Program-made: the position numbers and the translations under genes
Part shown: piece by piece, positions 37,601-45,818 of the stretch
How positions within the stretch are numbered: position 1 is the stretch's first letter
Layout of the letters: the number at the start of each line of letters is the position of its first letter
The notes under the pieces: generated by a model
Told to the model about the DNA's origin: nothing
Databases searched by the model: none
What the model saw: only the letters and a program-made list of their open reading frames with translations
Source: Sphingobacteriaceae bacterium
GTDB lineage: Bacteria; Bacteroidota; Bacteroidia; Sphingobacteriales; Sphingobacteriaceae
Assembly (NCBI GenBank): GCA_017745075.1
Contig: JAGIAD010000001.1
Location: forward strand, 124,001 to 188,000
Direction: 5' to 3'
Length of the DNA: 64,000 bases

Positions 37601-37718
37601 GATCTAAAACTTTGCTGGTAACGGTCAGTGCCTCATCAGGTGTTTGACCACTAACTTTTAGTACCGCCATCCACAAAAAAAGAAAGCAAACTATATATTT
37701 TGATTTTGATAATTTCAT
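34644..37718 (-). CDS. SusC/RagA-family TonB-linked transporter (locus B, second pair)
   Basis: The ATG at 37718 is preferred because it starts a good signal peptide (MKLSKSKYIVCFLFLWMAVL, cleavage near KVSGQ). An upstream in-frame start at 37769 would overlap the preceding susD. The 1024-residue protein has a CarboxypepD_reg-like domain (KVLDQNKAPLPGVVITIQED), a plug (NNVFSGRLSGLAIIPNGSQQ, ISVLKDAGTIAWYGMYGANG) and a full barrel. The TonB-box region, NVYIPFGVRKRREIT, departs from the common EVVVVGYG. It is the second transporter of the operon. Confidence 0.95.
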   Translation of the reverse strand: MKLSKSKYIVCFLFLWMAVLKVSGQTPDEALTVTSKVLDQNKAPLPGVVITIQEDKSNRSVTTGMDGSFTLQTTSSDVLVFKLIGYGLVLKPALEVNQAPVILSKTLVDAGDDDNVYIPFGVRKRREITATISTLKADDLPQIPSSSLNNVFSGRLSGLAIIPNGSQQPGYDVSSFLIRGRSSYNNNQEPLVLVDGVERDFKSMDLGEIESISVLKDAGTIAWYGMYGANGVIYVKTRRGSAISTKVTFDAQAGIQQPLNIASPLDAYSYATLYNEALVNGGAAPAYNATALQAYQTGSDPYRYPNNNFVKDYIRQVAPTQRYVATVTGGNAFIKYYTLVSAYNQSGIYKGGNNPTYDGNTNFNRYNLRTNIDLHVSKSLDVSLDIGGRITNLRFPNIGTGTFLNTVYGTPANAFPVLNADGSYGGNSIFPANNPLAMLESRGVSTDLTRNLLATITATQKLESITKGLSFNVFYSYDVAGTYRYGFNQTYATVDPFAPGGPATYGTASIVSYAANTFMGNLRRNELWLGFDYDRIFGKHGIKFTTRGSRANYSTFTALDQRREGWSNRLSYNYNQRYYMDLIGTVSGSESFAPGKRYGFFPAVSAGWILSDESFMKSASGFLDLLKIRGSYGLVGNDATDNLRRFAFNDYFNRSGTGYNFGTSYTGVGGTEQRALANPNLTWEKAYKGSIGFDARLFKQTLSVSADYFSEDRKNLLTNSLLPNVLGQTLVQVNEGEASYKGFETSLNFYKKIGSVDLNLFANYTYTKSKIISINEGAGIPAYQSRVGHEVSSVIQGTGYVSSMLEAIGIFQSQAEVDASPVQRFSRTVGPGDIKYKDQNNDGVIDNLDFVNTDFNFVPKSFYGFGASVAMKGFDLNFLFQGMGGRSISIHDLVISGNATTGYINQFSVDRWSPTNPDATYPRLLVADRGNNTQNSDFWVRSGDYLRLKNIELGYSLPASFVKRLKLSQLRFYVSGLNLLTFDKLGNLDIDPELPESGYSYGTSSSGAYYPYMKIYSFGLNLKF

Positions 37719-37759
37719 AACTGAATAAAATCTGTTTTGCGTGATATTAAACATATGGT

Positions 37760-39478
37760 TTATTCCCATCCCGGATTTTGGATCAACACTCCATTACTCT
37801 TATAAATCTCTGATCTGGGAATAGGGTAACGATCTTGTTTAGCAGTATATGTTTTTTGAAAATTTGGCCCCAGTACCACCGGCGTATAAGTAAATGAACC
37901 ATTGCTGTTTTTAACCACGTTCATTCCATACATCGGGGTAGCAATAACCTGAGAACCGATTTTCCAGCGCATAATGTCGTACCAGCGGTGATCTTCGAAG
38001 GCCAGTTCTACCGCACGTTCGTGGCGGATGGCTACCCTCATCTCGTCCTGGGTCATATTGGCTTTTAAGCCATACAGATTGTTGGCACCAGCAACAATTC
38101 CTGCGCGAGCACGGATATCCGTTAATTGTTTGTAAACGGAGGCATCCGGACCATTTGCTTCATTCTGGGCCTCGGCATAGTTTAACATGATCTCGGCATA
38201 ACGAAAGAAAATGTAATTAATTAAAGCTGTACCCGAAGTACCGCCCAAACGCACATAGGTTTCAGGCCAGTATTTTTTGCAGTAATACCGGGTAGCGGTA
38301 TAGATAATATTGGTAGGGTTCCAGTCTTTACCATAAGTAACTACCCCCGTTGATGAAGTGGAAGACCACATTTCGATCTTTTTGCCTTGCCAGGCCTGAT
38401 CATTATAAAGAATGTTGGCGTAAAAACGGGGGTCTCTGTTGAGGTAGGGCTGCTGAGGATTATAGCCGGAAGTTGCATCTGTAATTGCTTTGCCATTGGC
38501 CATTTCGTACATATCCACATGGTTTTGGGTTGGATTCATCTGGCCCTGTGCCCCACCAGAACCCGGAGACATGGCATAATCTGCCAAAATACCGTCAATT
38601 GCCCTTGGACCCCTAATTTTGATCATAATGTATTCAGGAGAGGAAGCCATATTTAATATATCAGCATAAGTAGGCTGCAAGGCATAAGTCTGCCCCGCAC
38701 TGGTGCCATCCATTAACTTACTGGCTGCATCTGCTGCCAGTTGCCATTTGGCTTTATCGTTATTGGGATTATTAAGCGGACTTGCGGCATACAAAAGCAC
38801 CCTCGATTTAAGGGCTAATGCGCCGCCTTTAGTTGCTCTTCCATAATTTGAAGCACCATTATCAGCATCGTTGTTGAGTAAGGTAACGGCTTTATCCAAA
38901 TCGGCAATAATAAAATCGACACAGGCCTGATAAGAGGCTCTTGGAAAATTAATGTCGTCGTTTACGCTATATTCTTTATCCATTATCGGTACGCCACCAA
39001 ATCTTTTAATGAGTTCGAAGTAAGAAAAAGCACGTAAAAAACGCATTTCGCCTTCAATTCGCTGTTTCGGGAAAACTGTGGCAGCAGGTACGCCGGCCAT
39101 TCTGGCCAATACTTTATTGTTGATAGCGATACCGGCATAACACCTGGTCCAAACATCGCGCATATCATTTAAAGAGGCAGAATTAGAATGATCGTGATAT
39201 AATCCCCTGTTTAAAGTGGTAACACTGGATTCGGAGTTACCCGATACAGCTTCATCAGAAGCCTGGGAGGTCGATCCGCGGTGATCATTAAACCTCGCAT
39301 AATCATTAATCATATAATTGTATGCCGCATCAGCATAACTTGCTGCCCTAAGTGGATCGGCAAATACCCCGTTATCATCCAAAGCAATTTCCGGAGTCCT
39401 GTTTAAGAAATCTTTTTTACAGGAAATGGTAAGGAGTATGAGCAAAAAAACTAAAGAATATATTTTATAATTTTTCAT
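37760..39478 (-). CDS. SusD/RagB-family outer-membrane lipoprotein (locus B, first pair)
   Basis: The ATG at 39478 starts MKNYKIYSLVFLLILLTISC with the lipid cysteine at residue 20; an upstream start would overlap the susC stop. The protein has 572 residues. SusD blocks include GEMRFLRAFSYFELIKRFGG, GGALALKSRVLLYAASPLNN, FFRYAEIMLNYAEAQNEANG, IRHERAVELAFEDHRWYDIM and YPIPRSEIY. It begins 4 bp after its SusC partner stops, which fits tight cotranslation of the pair. Confidence 0.96.
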   Translation of the reverse strand: MKNYKIYSLVFLLILLTISCKKDFLNRTPEIALDDNGVFADPLRAASYADAAYNYMINDYARFNDHRGSTSQASDEAVSGNSESSVTTLNRGLYHDHSNSASLNDMRDVWTRCYAGIAINNKVLARMAGVPAATVFPKQRIEGEMRFLRAFSYFELIKRFGGVPIMDKEYSVNDDINFPRASYQACVDFIIADLDKAVTLLNNDADNGASNYGRATKGGALALKSRVLLYAASPLNNPNNDKAKWQLAADAASKLMDGTSAGQTYALQPTYADILNMASSPEYIMIKIRGPRAIDGILADYAMSPGSGGAQGQMNPTQNHVDMYEMANGKAITDATSGYNPQQPYLNRDPRFYANILYNDQAWQGKKIEMWSSTSSTGVVTYGKDWNPTNIIYTATRYYCKKYWPETYVRLGGTSGTALINYIFFRYAEIMLNYAEAQNEANGPDASVYKQLTDIRARAGIVAGANNLYGLKANMTQDEMRVAIRHERAVELAFEDHRWYDIMRWKIGSQVIATPMYGMNVVKNSNGSFTYTPVVLGPNFQKTYTAKQDRYPIPRSEIYKSNGVLIQNPGWE

Positions 39479-39482
39479 CTGA

Positions 39483-42400
39483 TTAAAAATTAACGTTAAC
39501 ACCAAGATTGAAAACTTTAGATGATGGATAAAGTGATTGAAGCGGGAAAGTTTGGTTTACGGTGTTTAAGTTTTCAGGATCTACGTACATTTTAAACTTC
39601 GTCCATGTGTATAGATTTTGTCCGTTGGCAAACACCCTGATGCTTCCAATTTTCAAAGCACTTGTCCAGGCTTGCGGTAAAGTCCAGGCTAACTCTATGT
39701 TCCTTAATTTAACGTAGGCTGCATTTTGAAGGATAAAATCGTTAAGCGAGTAATTTAACCCTGTATACCCCCTTGCATGTAATGCTGGCCAAGATGCCGT
39801 AGCGGCGTTTTCAGGCGTCCAGGCATTAAGCATAAACGGGTACATCTGTTGCCCGTTATTTTGTTCAGTTAAAATAACATTCGAACTTACATGAGCCACT
39901 CCCTGGAACATTACCGATAGCGTAAAACCTTTATAAGCCAACCTTGGTGTAATGCTAAAAATATATTCCGGATTTGGTGAATAGCCGATGGATGTCCGGT
40001 CATCGGGAGTGATCACCCCATCGCCGTTTAGATCTTTAAATTTCAGATCGCCAGGAATCGGTGTAACCCCCTGCGGTTTAACAGAAGCAGCAACATCAGC
40101 AGCTGAAGCGTAAAAACCATCATTCAGATAGCCAATAAACTGGCCTACCGGCTTACCTTCCGTTTTTTGGGCATCAGGTGTTCCGGCTGGTTCTGATGCG
40201 TTTTTTACTATATTTTTAGCATAACTCAACTGCCCGTTCAATCCGAAAGTAAGCTGATTGATTTTACCCTGGTAATCCAGTTCAACTTCATAACCTTTAT
40301 TGTAAACCACACCAACATTTAGCGATGGATAGATATGGCCAAACGATAAAAGCTGATCCTTTGGAGAGGTTAAAATATCCTTACGGGTTTCATCAAATAC
40401 ATCTACGTTTACTTTCAAGGCATCTTTTAAGAAACGTGCCTCCATCCCCAGATTCCGTTTTGTTCCGGTTTCCCAGGTAATTTTCGGGTTGCCCAAACCA
40501 TTATCTGGGATATAGATGGTTGGGTAAGTGGTTGGCGAATTTGGCGAACCAAATTGAAGTGCCGGAAAAACAGTTGTTGGAATGGAGGTATAACTGGTTA
40601 AGAATAAAAACCTGCCAATCCCCTGATCGTTACCGACTAAGCCATAACTTCCCCTGAATTTTAAATAGGTAACGGCATCGTTCTTTTTCCAGAAAGGCTC
40701 GTTAGAAACGGTCCATCCGGCAGAAAACGACGGAAAAAAGCCATATTGCTGACTTGGAAAACCTAAGAAACCTTCAAAGGCAAAGTTTTCGGATCCGTTA
40801 TAAGCGGCATTAAATTCTGCAAAATACCTTTGTGCGTAGTTATAGGTAACCCTGCCAACCAGGCCCTGTGCGGCTCTTGGCGGTGCGGTATAAATATCGC
40901 CGCCATTGGTACGCACCAGTTGGCGGGTGCCCAAAATTAAACCCGAAACATTACTTTTACCGAAATCGCGGTCGTAATAAAAACCTGTTTGCAGGTTATA
41001 ATTTGTACTTCCCTGCGTAACGCTGATAATGGAGCTTAAAGGCTCATCACGGTTCCTGGTATCAGTTGAAAGTGTAACTGCGCCCGATTTACGATCGTAA
41101 ACATAAGCCGCCCAGTTGGCATTTCTACGTTGCTGGTTTACAAAGTAAGAATCGTAACCAAAATTGGTTTTAAAAGACAAACCTTTGGTAATAAATCCTA
41201 ATTTATATTCGAGGTTAAAAGTGCTTTCAATGGTATTACTGTCATCGTTACGTGTTCCGAAACGGGTTAAAATGGCATAAGGATTCCAGATATTGGTACC
41301 CACGTTAGGGTTTGCCGTAATTCTGCCATCAGGTAAGGTAACCGGATAGGCATAAGCCGGAACCTGCAGAATACGCGAGATCATCCCTTCAATGGTATCG
41401 TAAGAGAATGCCGACGACGACAACAGGCCGGACGGCTGATAGCGGTTAGAGAAACGCCCGCCTAGCTTTATCCCAACGGTAAAATCTTTATTCAGCTGTA
41501 AATCAATATTAGAACGGAAATTGTAACGGCTAAAACTAGGCACCGTATTGATGCCATAAGGCGAGTCGAATTTTTTAAAAATCCCATCCTGAAAGGAATA
41601 GCCGGCGGAAACAAAATATTTGGCAATTCTTGTCCCCCCGTTAATATTGATATTATGTGCCGTTTGAGGATAAAATTTGCGTGTCAAATAATCAAACCAC
41701 TGTACATCCGGATAGCCGATCGGATCAGATCCGTCTTTAAACTTTTGCAGTTCATCATCAGCGAAAGGAGCTGCCTGGCCATCATTCTTATAAGCCTGGT
41801 TGAGCAGGCGGGCATTATCATAAGCGTTTAAGCCAACAGCCAAACCTGTATAAGTCTGTAAAGCCACATTACCAGTATAGGTAATCCGTGGTTTACCAAT
41901 TTTTCCCTGTTTCGTGGTGATTACAATTACACCATTTGCGCCCCTGATACCATAAATTGAAGTGGAAGCAGCATCTTTCAACACGGTTACTGTTTCAATT
42001 TCATTTGGATCTACATCGGCAAAACTTGGCCTTTCGATCCCATCTACCACAACAATTGCCGATGAATTATTGTAAGTAGCTACGCCGCGTACTTTTAGTG
42101 TTGAAGCATCGCCCCCCGGTTGCCCACTGGTTTGAACGGCCTGTAAACCAGGTAACCGGCCAACTAAACTATTCGTGGGGTTTGGCGTTGGCGATTTCAT
42201 GATATCTTCAGAACTGATCTGTGCAACCGCGCCAGTTAACGTTGATTTTTTCTGTGTGCCATAACCCACCACCATAACTTCGTCTAATCCCTGCGCATCG
42301 TCTTCTATGGTCACGTTGATTACCGTTTTACCTGAAACTGCTATTTCTTTTGTAGCATAGCCTACGTAAACAAAAACCAGCACAGAATTTCCGTTAGTAC

Positions 42401-42650
42401 CTTTAATGGTGTATTTTCCATTATCATCGGTAACTGTACCAATCTGTGTTCCTTTTATCCGTACACTTACCCCCGGTAAAGTAATGCCTTTGTTATCTTT
42501 TACCGTACCGGTTACCGTGCTTTGTGCGAAGGCCGTAAAAGAATAACTGATCAGGTAAAGAAAAGTGAAGGTATAAAGCATTTTTAACCACCGGATTTTT
42601 TCAAATCCAAGAGTTGGTAAAGTGCTTTTCGAATTGTAAAATTTATCCAT
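39483..42650 (-). CDS. SusC/RagA-family TonB-linked transporter (locus B, first pair)
   Basis: The protein has 1055 residues. The signal peptide is inside an extended N terminus (MLYTFTFLYLISYSFTAFAQ from about residue 24); the ATG at 42650 or the internal ATG could be used. The CarboxypepD_reg domain (GTVKDNKGITLPGVSVRIKG), canonical TonB box (LDEVMVVGYGTQKKSTLTG), plug (VGRLPGLQAVQTSGQPGGDA, VTVLKDAASTSIYGIRGANG) and barrel are complete, and no STN domain is present. It is the first gene of the locus B operon, facing the LacI regulator across 457 bp. Confidence 0.96.
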   Translation of the reverse strand: MDKFYNSKSTLPTLGFEKIRWLKMLYTFTFLYLISYSFTAFAQSTVTGTVKDNKGITLPGVSVRIKGTQIGTVTDDNGKYTIKGTNGNSVLVFVYVGYATKEIAVSGKTVINVTIEDDAQGLDEVMVVGYGTQKKSTLTGAVAQISSEDIMKSPTPNPTNSLVGRLPGLQAVQTSGQPGGDASTLKVRGVATYNNSSAIVVVDGIERPSFADVDPNEIETVTVLKDAASTSIYGIRGANGVIVITTKQGKIGKPRITYTGNVALQTYTGLAVGLNAYDNARLLNQAYKNDGQAAPFADDELQKFKDGSDPIGYPDVQWFDYLTRKFYPQTAHNININGGTRIAKYFVSAGYSFQDGIFKKFDSPYGINTVPSFSRYNFRSNIDLQLNKDFTVGIKLGGRFSNRYQPSGLLSSSAFSYDTIEGMISRILQVPAYAYPVTLPDGRITANPNVGTNIWNPYAILTRFGTRNDDSNTIESTFNLEYKLGFITKGLSFKTNFGYDSYFVNQQRRNANWAAYVYDRKSGAVTLSTDTRNRDEPLSSIISVTQGSTNYNLQTGFYYDRDFGKSNVSGLILGTRQLVRTNGGDIYTAPPRAAQGLVGRVTYNYAQRYFAEFNAAYNGSENFAFEGFLGFPSQQYGFFPSFSAGWTVSNEPFWKKNDAVTYLKFRGSYGLVGNDQGIGRFLFLTSYTSIPTTVFPALQFGSPNSPTTYPTIYIPDNGLGNPKITWETGTKRNLGMEARFLKDALKVNVDVFDETRKDILTSPKDQLLSFGHIYPSLNVGVVYNKGYEVELDYQGKINQLTFGLNGQLSYAKNIVKNASEPAGTPDAQKTEGKPVGQFIGYLNDGFYASAADVAASVKPQGVTPIPGDLKFKDLNGDGVITPDDRTSIGYSPNPEYIFSITPRLAYKGFTLSVMFQGVAHVSSNVILTEQNNGQQMYPFMLNAWTPENAATASWPALHARGYTGLNYSLNDFILQNAAYVKLRNIELAWTLPQAWTSALKIGSIRVFANGQNLYTWTKFKMYVDPENLNTVNQTFPLQSLYPSSKVFNLGVNVNF

Positions 42651-42995
42651 AATTACAATAAATGTTATCTGTTTTGTTAAAATTCAGTGCGTAGCAGGCC
42701 CTTATTAAATAGATTTGATGGTGCAAATCCAGCTAATTCAATGCAAAAAATTGCCCGCCTTGTGCTAAATCCAGCGGTCAGGAAAATGCCTAAGCTTTGC
42801 GTTTAAGCGTCTTGAGAATGGTATGATTCCGTCTTTAAAGCGTAATACTTCTGAGGCAAAATAAGGGTAGTGCTTGCAACTATGCCTGATACTCCGGTAA
42901 ATGCCCCTTTGAAGCCTGAGGAAGTGAGTAGTGATTTTATCATATTTTATTTGGTTAGTTTGTATTGGTATACGAATTTAGAAAAGCTTAAAATA

Positions 42996-43009
42996 TTAAA
43001 ACGTTTTAA
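42996..43009. promoter_or_regulatory. LacI-type operator candidate 1
   Basis: TTAAAACGTTTTAA is a perfect 14-bp palindrome with the central CG typical of LacI-family operators. Its centre is 51 bp, about five helical turns, from the centre of the second palindrome. Confidence 0.6.
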
Positions 43010-43044
43010 ACAGATTAAAAAGACACAAAATACACTTCAACTCG

Positions 43045-43062
43045 ATTTCAAACGTTTGAAAT
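43045..43062. promoter_or_regulatory. LacI-type operator candidate 2
   Basis: ATTTCAAACGTTTGAAAT is a perfect 18-bp palindrome ending 45 bp before the regulator ATG at 43108. It has the central ACGT and symmetric half-sites expected for a LacI-family dimer and shares AAACGTTT with candidate 1. Confidence 0.72.
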
Positions 43063-43107
43063 AATTGCATTTTTTTTCTTAATTATGTATTGATATTGGA
43101 AAAGACG

Positions 43108-44124
43108 ATGAACAACACCCCTGTTACCCTAAAATTCCTGGCTGAGAAATTAAAAATGTCAGTTTCAACAGTATCAAAAGCCCTTAACAACTACCCCACC
43201 ATAAACGAATACACGAAACAGCGTGTTCAGGAACTGGCCCGCGAGCTGCACTTTTTGCCCAATAAATCGGCCATTAATTTAAAGGAAAAGAAATCGCACC
43301 TGATCGGCGTTATTTTGCCCAACCTCTTAGATCACTTTTTTACACGAAGCATTTATGGAATAGAGCAATTTGCCACACAAAATGGTTACAATATCATCAT
43401 CAGCCAATCGCATGATGACCTGGAAAAAGAGATCCAATCTGCAAATATGCTGCTGCGTAACCGGGTTGATGGCCTGATTGTAGCTATTTCAAAACACACA
43501 CAGGATTTTGCGCATTTAAACCAGTTCGAAAATATGGGCATTCCGGTGGTGTATTATACCCGGAATCCGAGTTTTAATTTGAATTGTCATAAAGTTTTGG
43601 GCAATACTTTTCAGGGCTGTTACCAGGCTACAAAATTTTTAATAGACAGGGGGCATAAAAGAATCGCTTATCTAGGCGGTCCGAAAATGATTAATTTTAC
43701 CCACGAACGCTTTAATGGCTACATCAATGCGTTAAAAGATAATCAGATACCCTTTTCATCACAATTGGTTGCTTATACCGATTTTGATAAGGAAAATACA
43801 ATCTCGGCGATTAAGAAATTATTTACAGATACCGAAAATATACCAACGGCACTGGTGGCTTTTAAAGAACCTATCCTGTTTGATGCCATAAAATACCTGA
43901 AATCGATAAACCAGCCAAGCTTTAATCAAATTGAATGTATAGGATTTGGGAACACCTCTTTCATCAGCTACCTCAATTCGCCCCCTATTGCCTCTATTGA
44001 AGAAAATCCGGAATCGGTAGGCCAAAATGCGATAAAATTACTGATGCAGTTAATCAATAAGGAAATTGATATCAGGAACTACCAAAAGGTTATGGTAGAT
44101 TGTAAGCTGATTGTGCATGGATAG
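43108..44124 (+). CDS. LacI-family transcriptional regulator of locus B
   Basis: The ATG at 43108 gives 338 residues; a TTG 18 bp upstream is also in frame. The N-terminal LacI helix-turn-helix is clear (VTLKFLAEKLKMSVSTVSKA, then LNNYPTINEYTKQRVQELAR). The hinge leads to a periplasmic-binding-protein-like effector domain (LIGVILPNLLDHFFTRSIYG, RVDGLIVAISKHT, RGHKRIAYLGGP, PPIASIEENPESVGQNAIKL). It is divergent from the operon and preceded by matching palindromes, so it probably controls the locus and itself. The effector, perhaps a uronate or xylo-oligosaccharide, is unknown. Confidence 0.93.
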   Translation: MNNTPVTLKFLAEKLKMSVSTVSKALNNYPTINEYTKQRVQELARELHFLPNKSAINLKEKKSHLIGVILPNLLDHFFTRSIYGIEQFATQNGYNIIISQSHDDLEKEIQSANMLLRNRVDGLIVAISKHTQDFAHLNQFENMGIPVVYYTRNPSFNLNCHKVLGNTFQGCYQATKFLIDRGHKRIAYLGGPKMINFTHERFNGYINALKDNQIPFSSQLVAYTDFDKENTISAIKKLFTDTENIPTALVAFKEPILFDAIKYLKSINQPSFNQIECIGFGNTSFISYLNSPPIASIEENPESVGQNAIKLLMQLINKEIDIRNYQKVMVDCKLIVHG

Positions 44125-44432
44125 CAGGGTTCGCGTTTGGCGGCCAGCGTTGGGCGTTTTAACCTATCCTGTTGAAAAATCTGCGTTTATCTTCTTTAAT
44201 CTGCGGGAAACAAATCGCAACAAACCTTAATGTCTCTTAACTAAGCATTAGGCGGCTAGCGTTTGGCGTTTCAACCTATCCTGTTTAAAAATCCGCGTTT
44301 ATCTTCAGAAATCTGCGGGAAACAAATCGCAACAAACCTTAATGTTTCTTAACTAAGCGTTTGGCGGCCAGCGTTTGGCGTTTCAACCTATCCTGCATCA
44401 AGAAACCAAGGCAGTTAACAATCATTTATTAT
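44125..44432. other. Gene-free gap filled by tandem repeats
   Basis: Nearly all of the 308 bp between the LacI gene and the convergent MFS gene is occupied by the 112-bp repeat array at 44133-44395. No coding frame is credible and no conventional terminator is visible. Confidence 0.6.
44133..44395 (+). repeat. 112-bp tandem repeat, about 2.3 copies
   Basis: The anchor GGCGGCCAGCG (GGCGGCTAGCG in copy 2) begins at 44139, 44251 and 44363, an exact period of 112 bp. Each unit includes GCGTTT(G/C)AACCTATCCTG-type sequence, a TCTGCGTTTATCTT...TCTGCGGGAAACAAA segment, and CTTAACTAAGC. Copy 3 stops after CCTATCCTG. The TCTGCG...TCTGCGGG part resembles CTGTGTTTATCTG...CTGTGG near 21260. Confidence 0.88.
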
Positions 44433-45665
44433 CTAATTTCCAAATAAAGAATACTTACTTTTCAATTGATCCCTGTGTTTTTCATGGTACACAAACGCTG
44501 CTACGATCAACAACCCTGCAACACCTTCAAAAGCCACTACTACCTGTGTTCCAAAGATATGTGCCAGATACCCCATCAATAAACTTCCTATTGGTAATAC
44601 CCCCTGATAAGCCATAATGTAATAACTTAAGGTTCTTCCCCTCATTACATCATCGGCATGTGTTTGTAAATAGGTGTTAATAGAAGAGGTTTGGGCCATT
44701 AAACCCAGGGCTGCAAGTCCTGTACAGAATAAAGCCACAATAAGTGATGGCGATATAGCCAATGCCACAACTGAAAGGGCCAGCAAAATACCGGCAGACA
44801 TGACAATCTTCTGCAGATTACTGTCGGCCTTTAAAGTGGCCATATAAATGGCGCCCAAGAAAGCGCCAAAACCTGCTGCACTTTCGAACCATCCAAAGGT
44901 GGTGGCATTTCCATTAAATATATCTTTCGCAAAAACCGGTAATAAAGTGGTAAAAGGAATCACCAGTAAACTCGAGGCGGCCATCATTAAAACCATCGAA
45001 GCTAAATCTGGCGACGATTTAAGATAATCATAACCTTTTCTCAGATCGGTCCAGATATTTTCTGTTGCTTTTTCGTGCGCAGTGAGTTTAAGTTTCATCA
45101 TCACCAAACAACCCAGTACAGCAATAAAGCTTGCAAAATTGATCAGGAAACAAATATCCTCACCCCAGGCACTCAAAATTACACCAGCCAATGCAGGTCC
45201 GATTAACCTTGCCGCATTAAACATCGAAGAGTTAAGCGCAATGGCATTAGGCAGGTCTTCTTTATCATCAATTAAATTTACCATTAACGATTGGCGGGCG
45301 GTTACATCGAAAGCATTCACCAGGCCCTGTACCAGCGAAAGTGCTGCAATCCAGAACATATCGTACACTTTAAGCCAGATCATCAAAGCCAATGCACCAG
45401 CCTGCAACATGAGTATGATTTGGGTAATCAGCAAAATTTTATACTTGTTATGCCTGTCTACATAGCTCCCTGCATAAGGTGCCAATACCAAAGAAGGGAT
45501 TAAACTTAAGAAAGTGATCAAACCCAGCAAAAAGGCCGATCCTGTTAAACGGTAAACCAACCAGCTGATTGCTACACGCTGCATCCAGGTGCCGATTAAT
45601 GAAATGGCCTGACCTGTAAAAAATAACCTGTAATTATAATGTCTTAGTGAACGAAAAATACTCAT
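44433..45665 (-). CDS. MFS exporter (EntS/MFS_3-like)
   Basis: The protein has 410 residues with about 10-12 hydrophobic segments. The N terminus (FRSLRHYNYRLFFTGQAISL, GTWMQRVAISWLVYRLTGSA) and the loop SYVDRHNKYK match the MFS_3 group of exporters, which includes enterobactin exporter EntS. A second conserved stretch is QSLMVNLIDDKEDLPNAIAL. It is an inner-membrane proton-driven exporter of a small molecule. It is divergent from a MarR regulator, with a shared palindrome, so it is probably repressed by MarR and induced by its cargo. Confidence 0.87.
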   Translation of the reverse strand: MSIFRSLRHYNYRLFFTGQAISLIGTWMQRVAISWLVYRLTGSAFLLGLITFLSLIPSLVLAPYAGSYVDRHNKYKILLITQIILMLQAGALALMIWLKVYDMFWIAALSLVQGLVNAFDVTARQSLMVNLIDDKEDLPNAIALNSSMFNAARLIGPALAGVILSAWGEDICFLINFASFIAVLGCLVMMKLKLTAHEKATENIWTDLRKGYDYLKSSPDLASMVLMMAASSLLVIPFTTLLPVFAKDIFNGNATTFGWFESAAGFGAFLGAIYMATLKADSNLQKIVMSAGILLALSVVALAISPSLIVALFCTGLAALGLMAQTSSINTYLQTHADDVMRGRTLSYYIMAYQGVLPIGSLLMGYLAHIFGTQVVVAFEGVAGLLIVAAFVYHEKHRDQLKSKYSLFGN

Positions 45666-45687
45666 GTTTTTATGCTTTTTAAAAATA

Positions 45688-45702
45688 GTAAAGTAACTTT
45701 AC
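45688..45702. promoter_or_regulatory. MarR operator candidate at the MFS promoter
   Basis: GTAAAGTAACTTTAC is a perfect 15-bp inverted repeat (7-bp arms, one central base). It abuts a minus-strand TATTTTTG box (45702-45709) that matches TAnnTTTG, so bound repressor would block transcription of the MFS gene. Confidence 0.68.
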
Positions 45703-45818
45703 AAAAATAGAAAAATTAGCTTAAACGGTAAAACTTAAAACGCTCACTTTTATCACTTAAAAATCATAAATAACACGATCAAGAAAAAAAAAGTAAAAAA
45801 TAAATAAAAACAAAAGCC

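Larger units (their letters stand above)
42651..43107. promoter_or_regulatory. Divergent control region of locus B
   Basis: The 457 bp between the first SusC gene and the LacI-type regulator hold no credible gene. They must contain both promoters. Two palindromes with an AACGTT centre lie near the regulator side (42996-43009 and 43045-43062). The 340 bp next to susC have no similar palindrome, so a long leader is possible. Confidence 0.6.

Noticed and set aside
21358..42650. Locus B as an ulvan-degradation locus
   Set aside because: Ulvan loci carry sulfatases, rhamnosidases and PL24/25/28 lyases. None is visible, although GH88, GH2 and a xylose-active enzyme occur in both.
44133..44395. Tandem array considered as a CRISPR
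   Set aside because: The whole 112-bp unit is conserved, with no variable spacers, and only about 2.3 copies are present. No cas gene is nearby.
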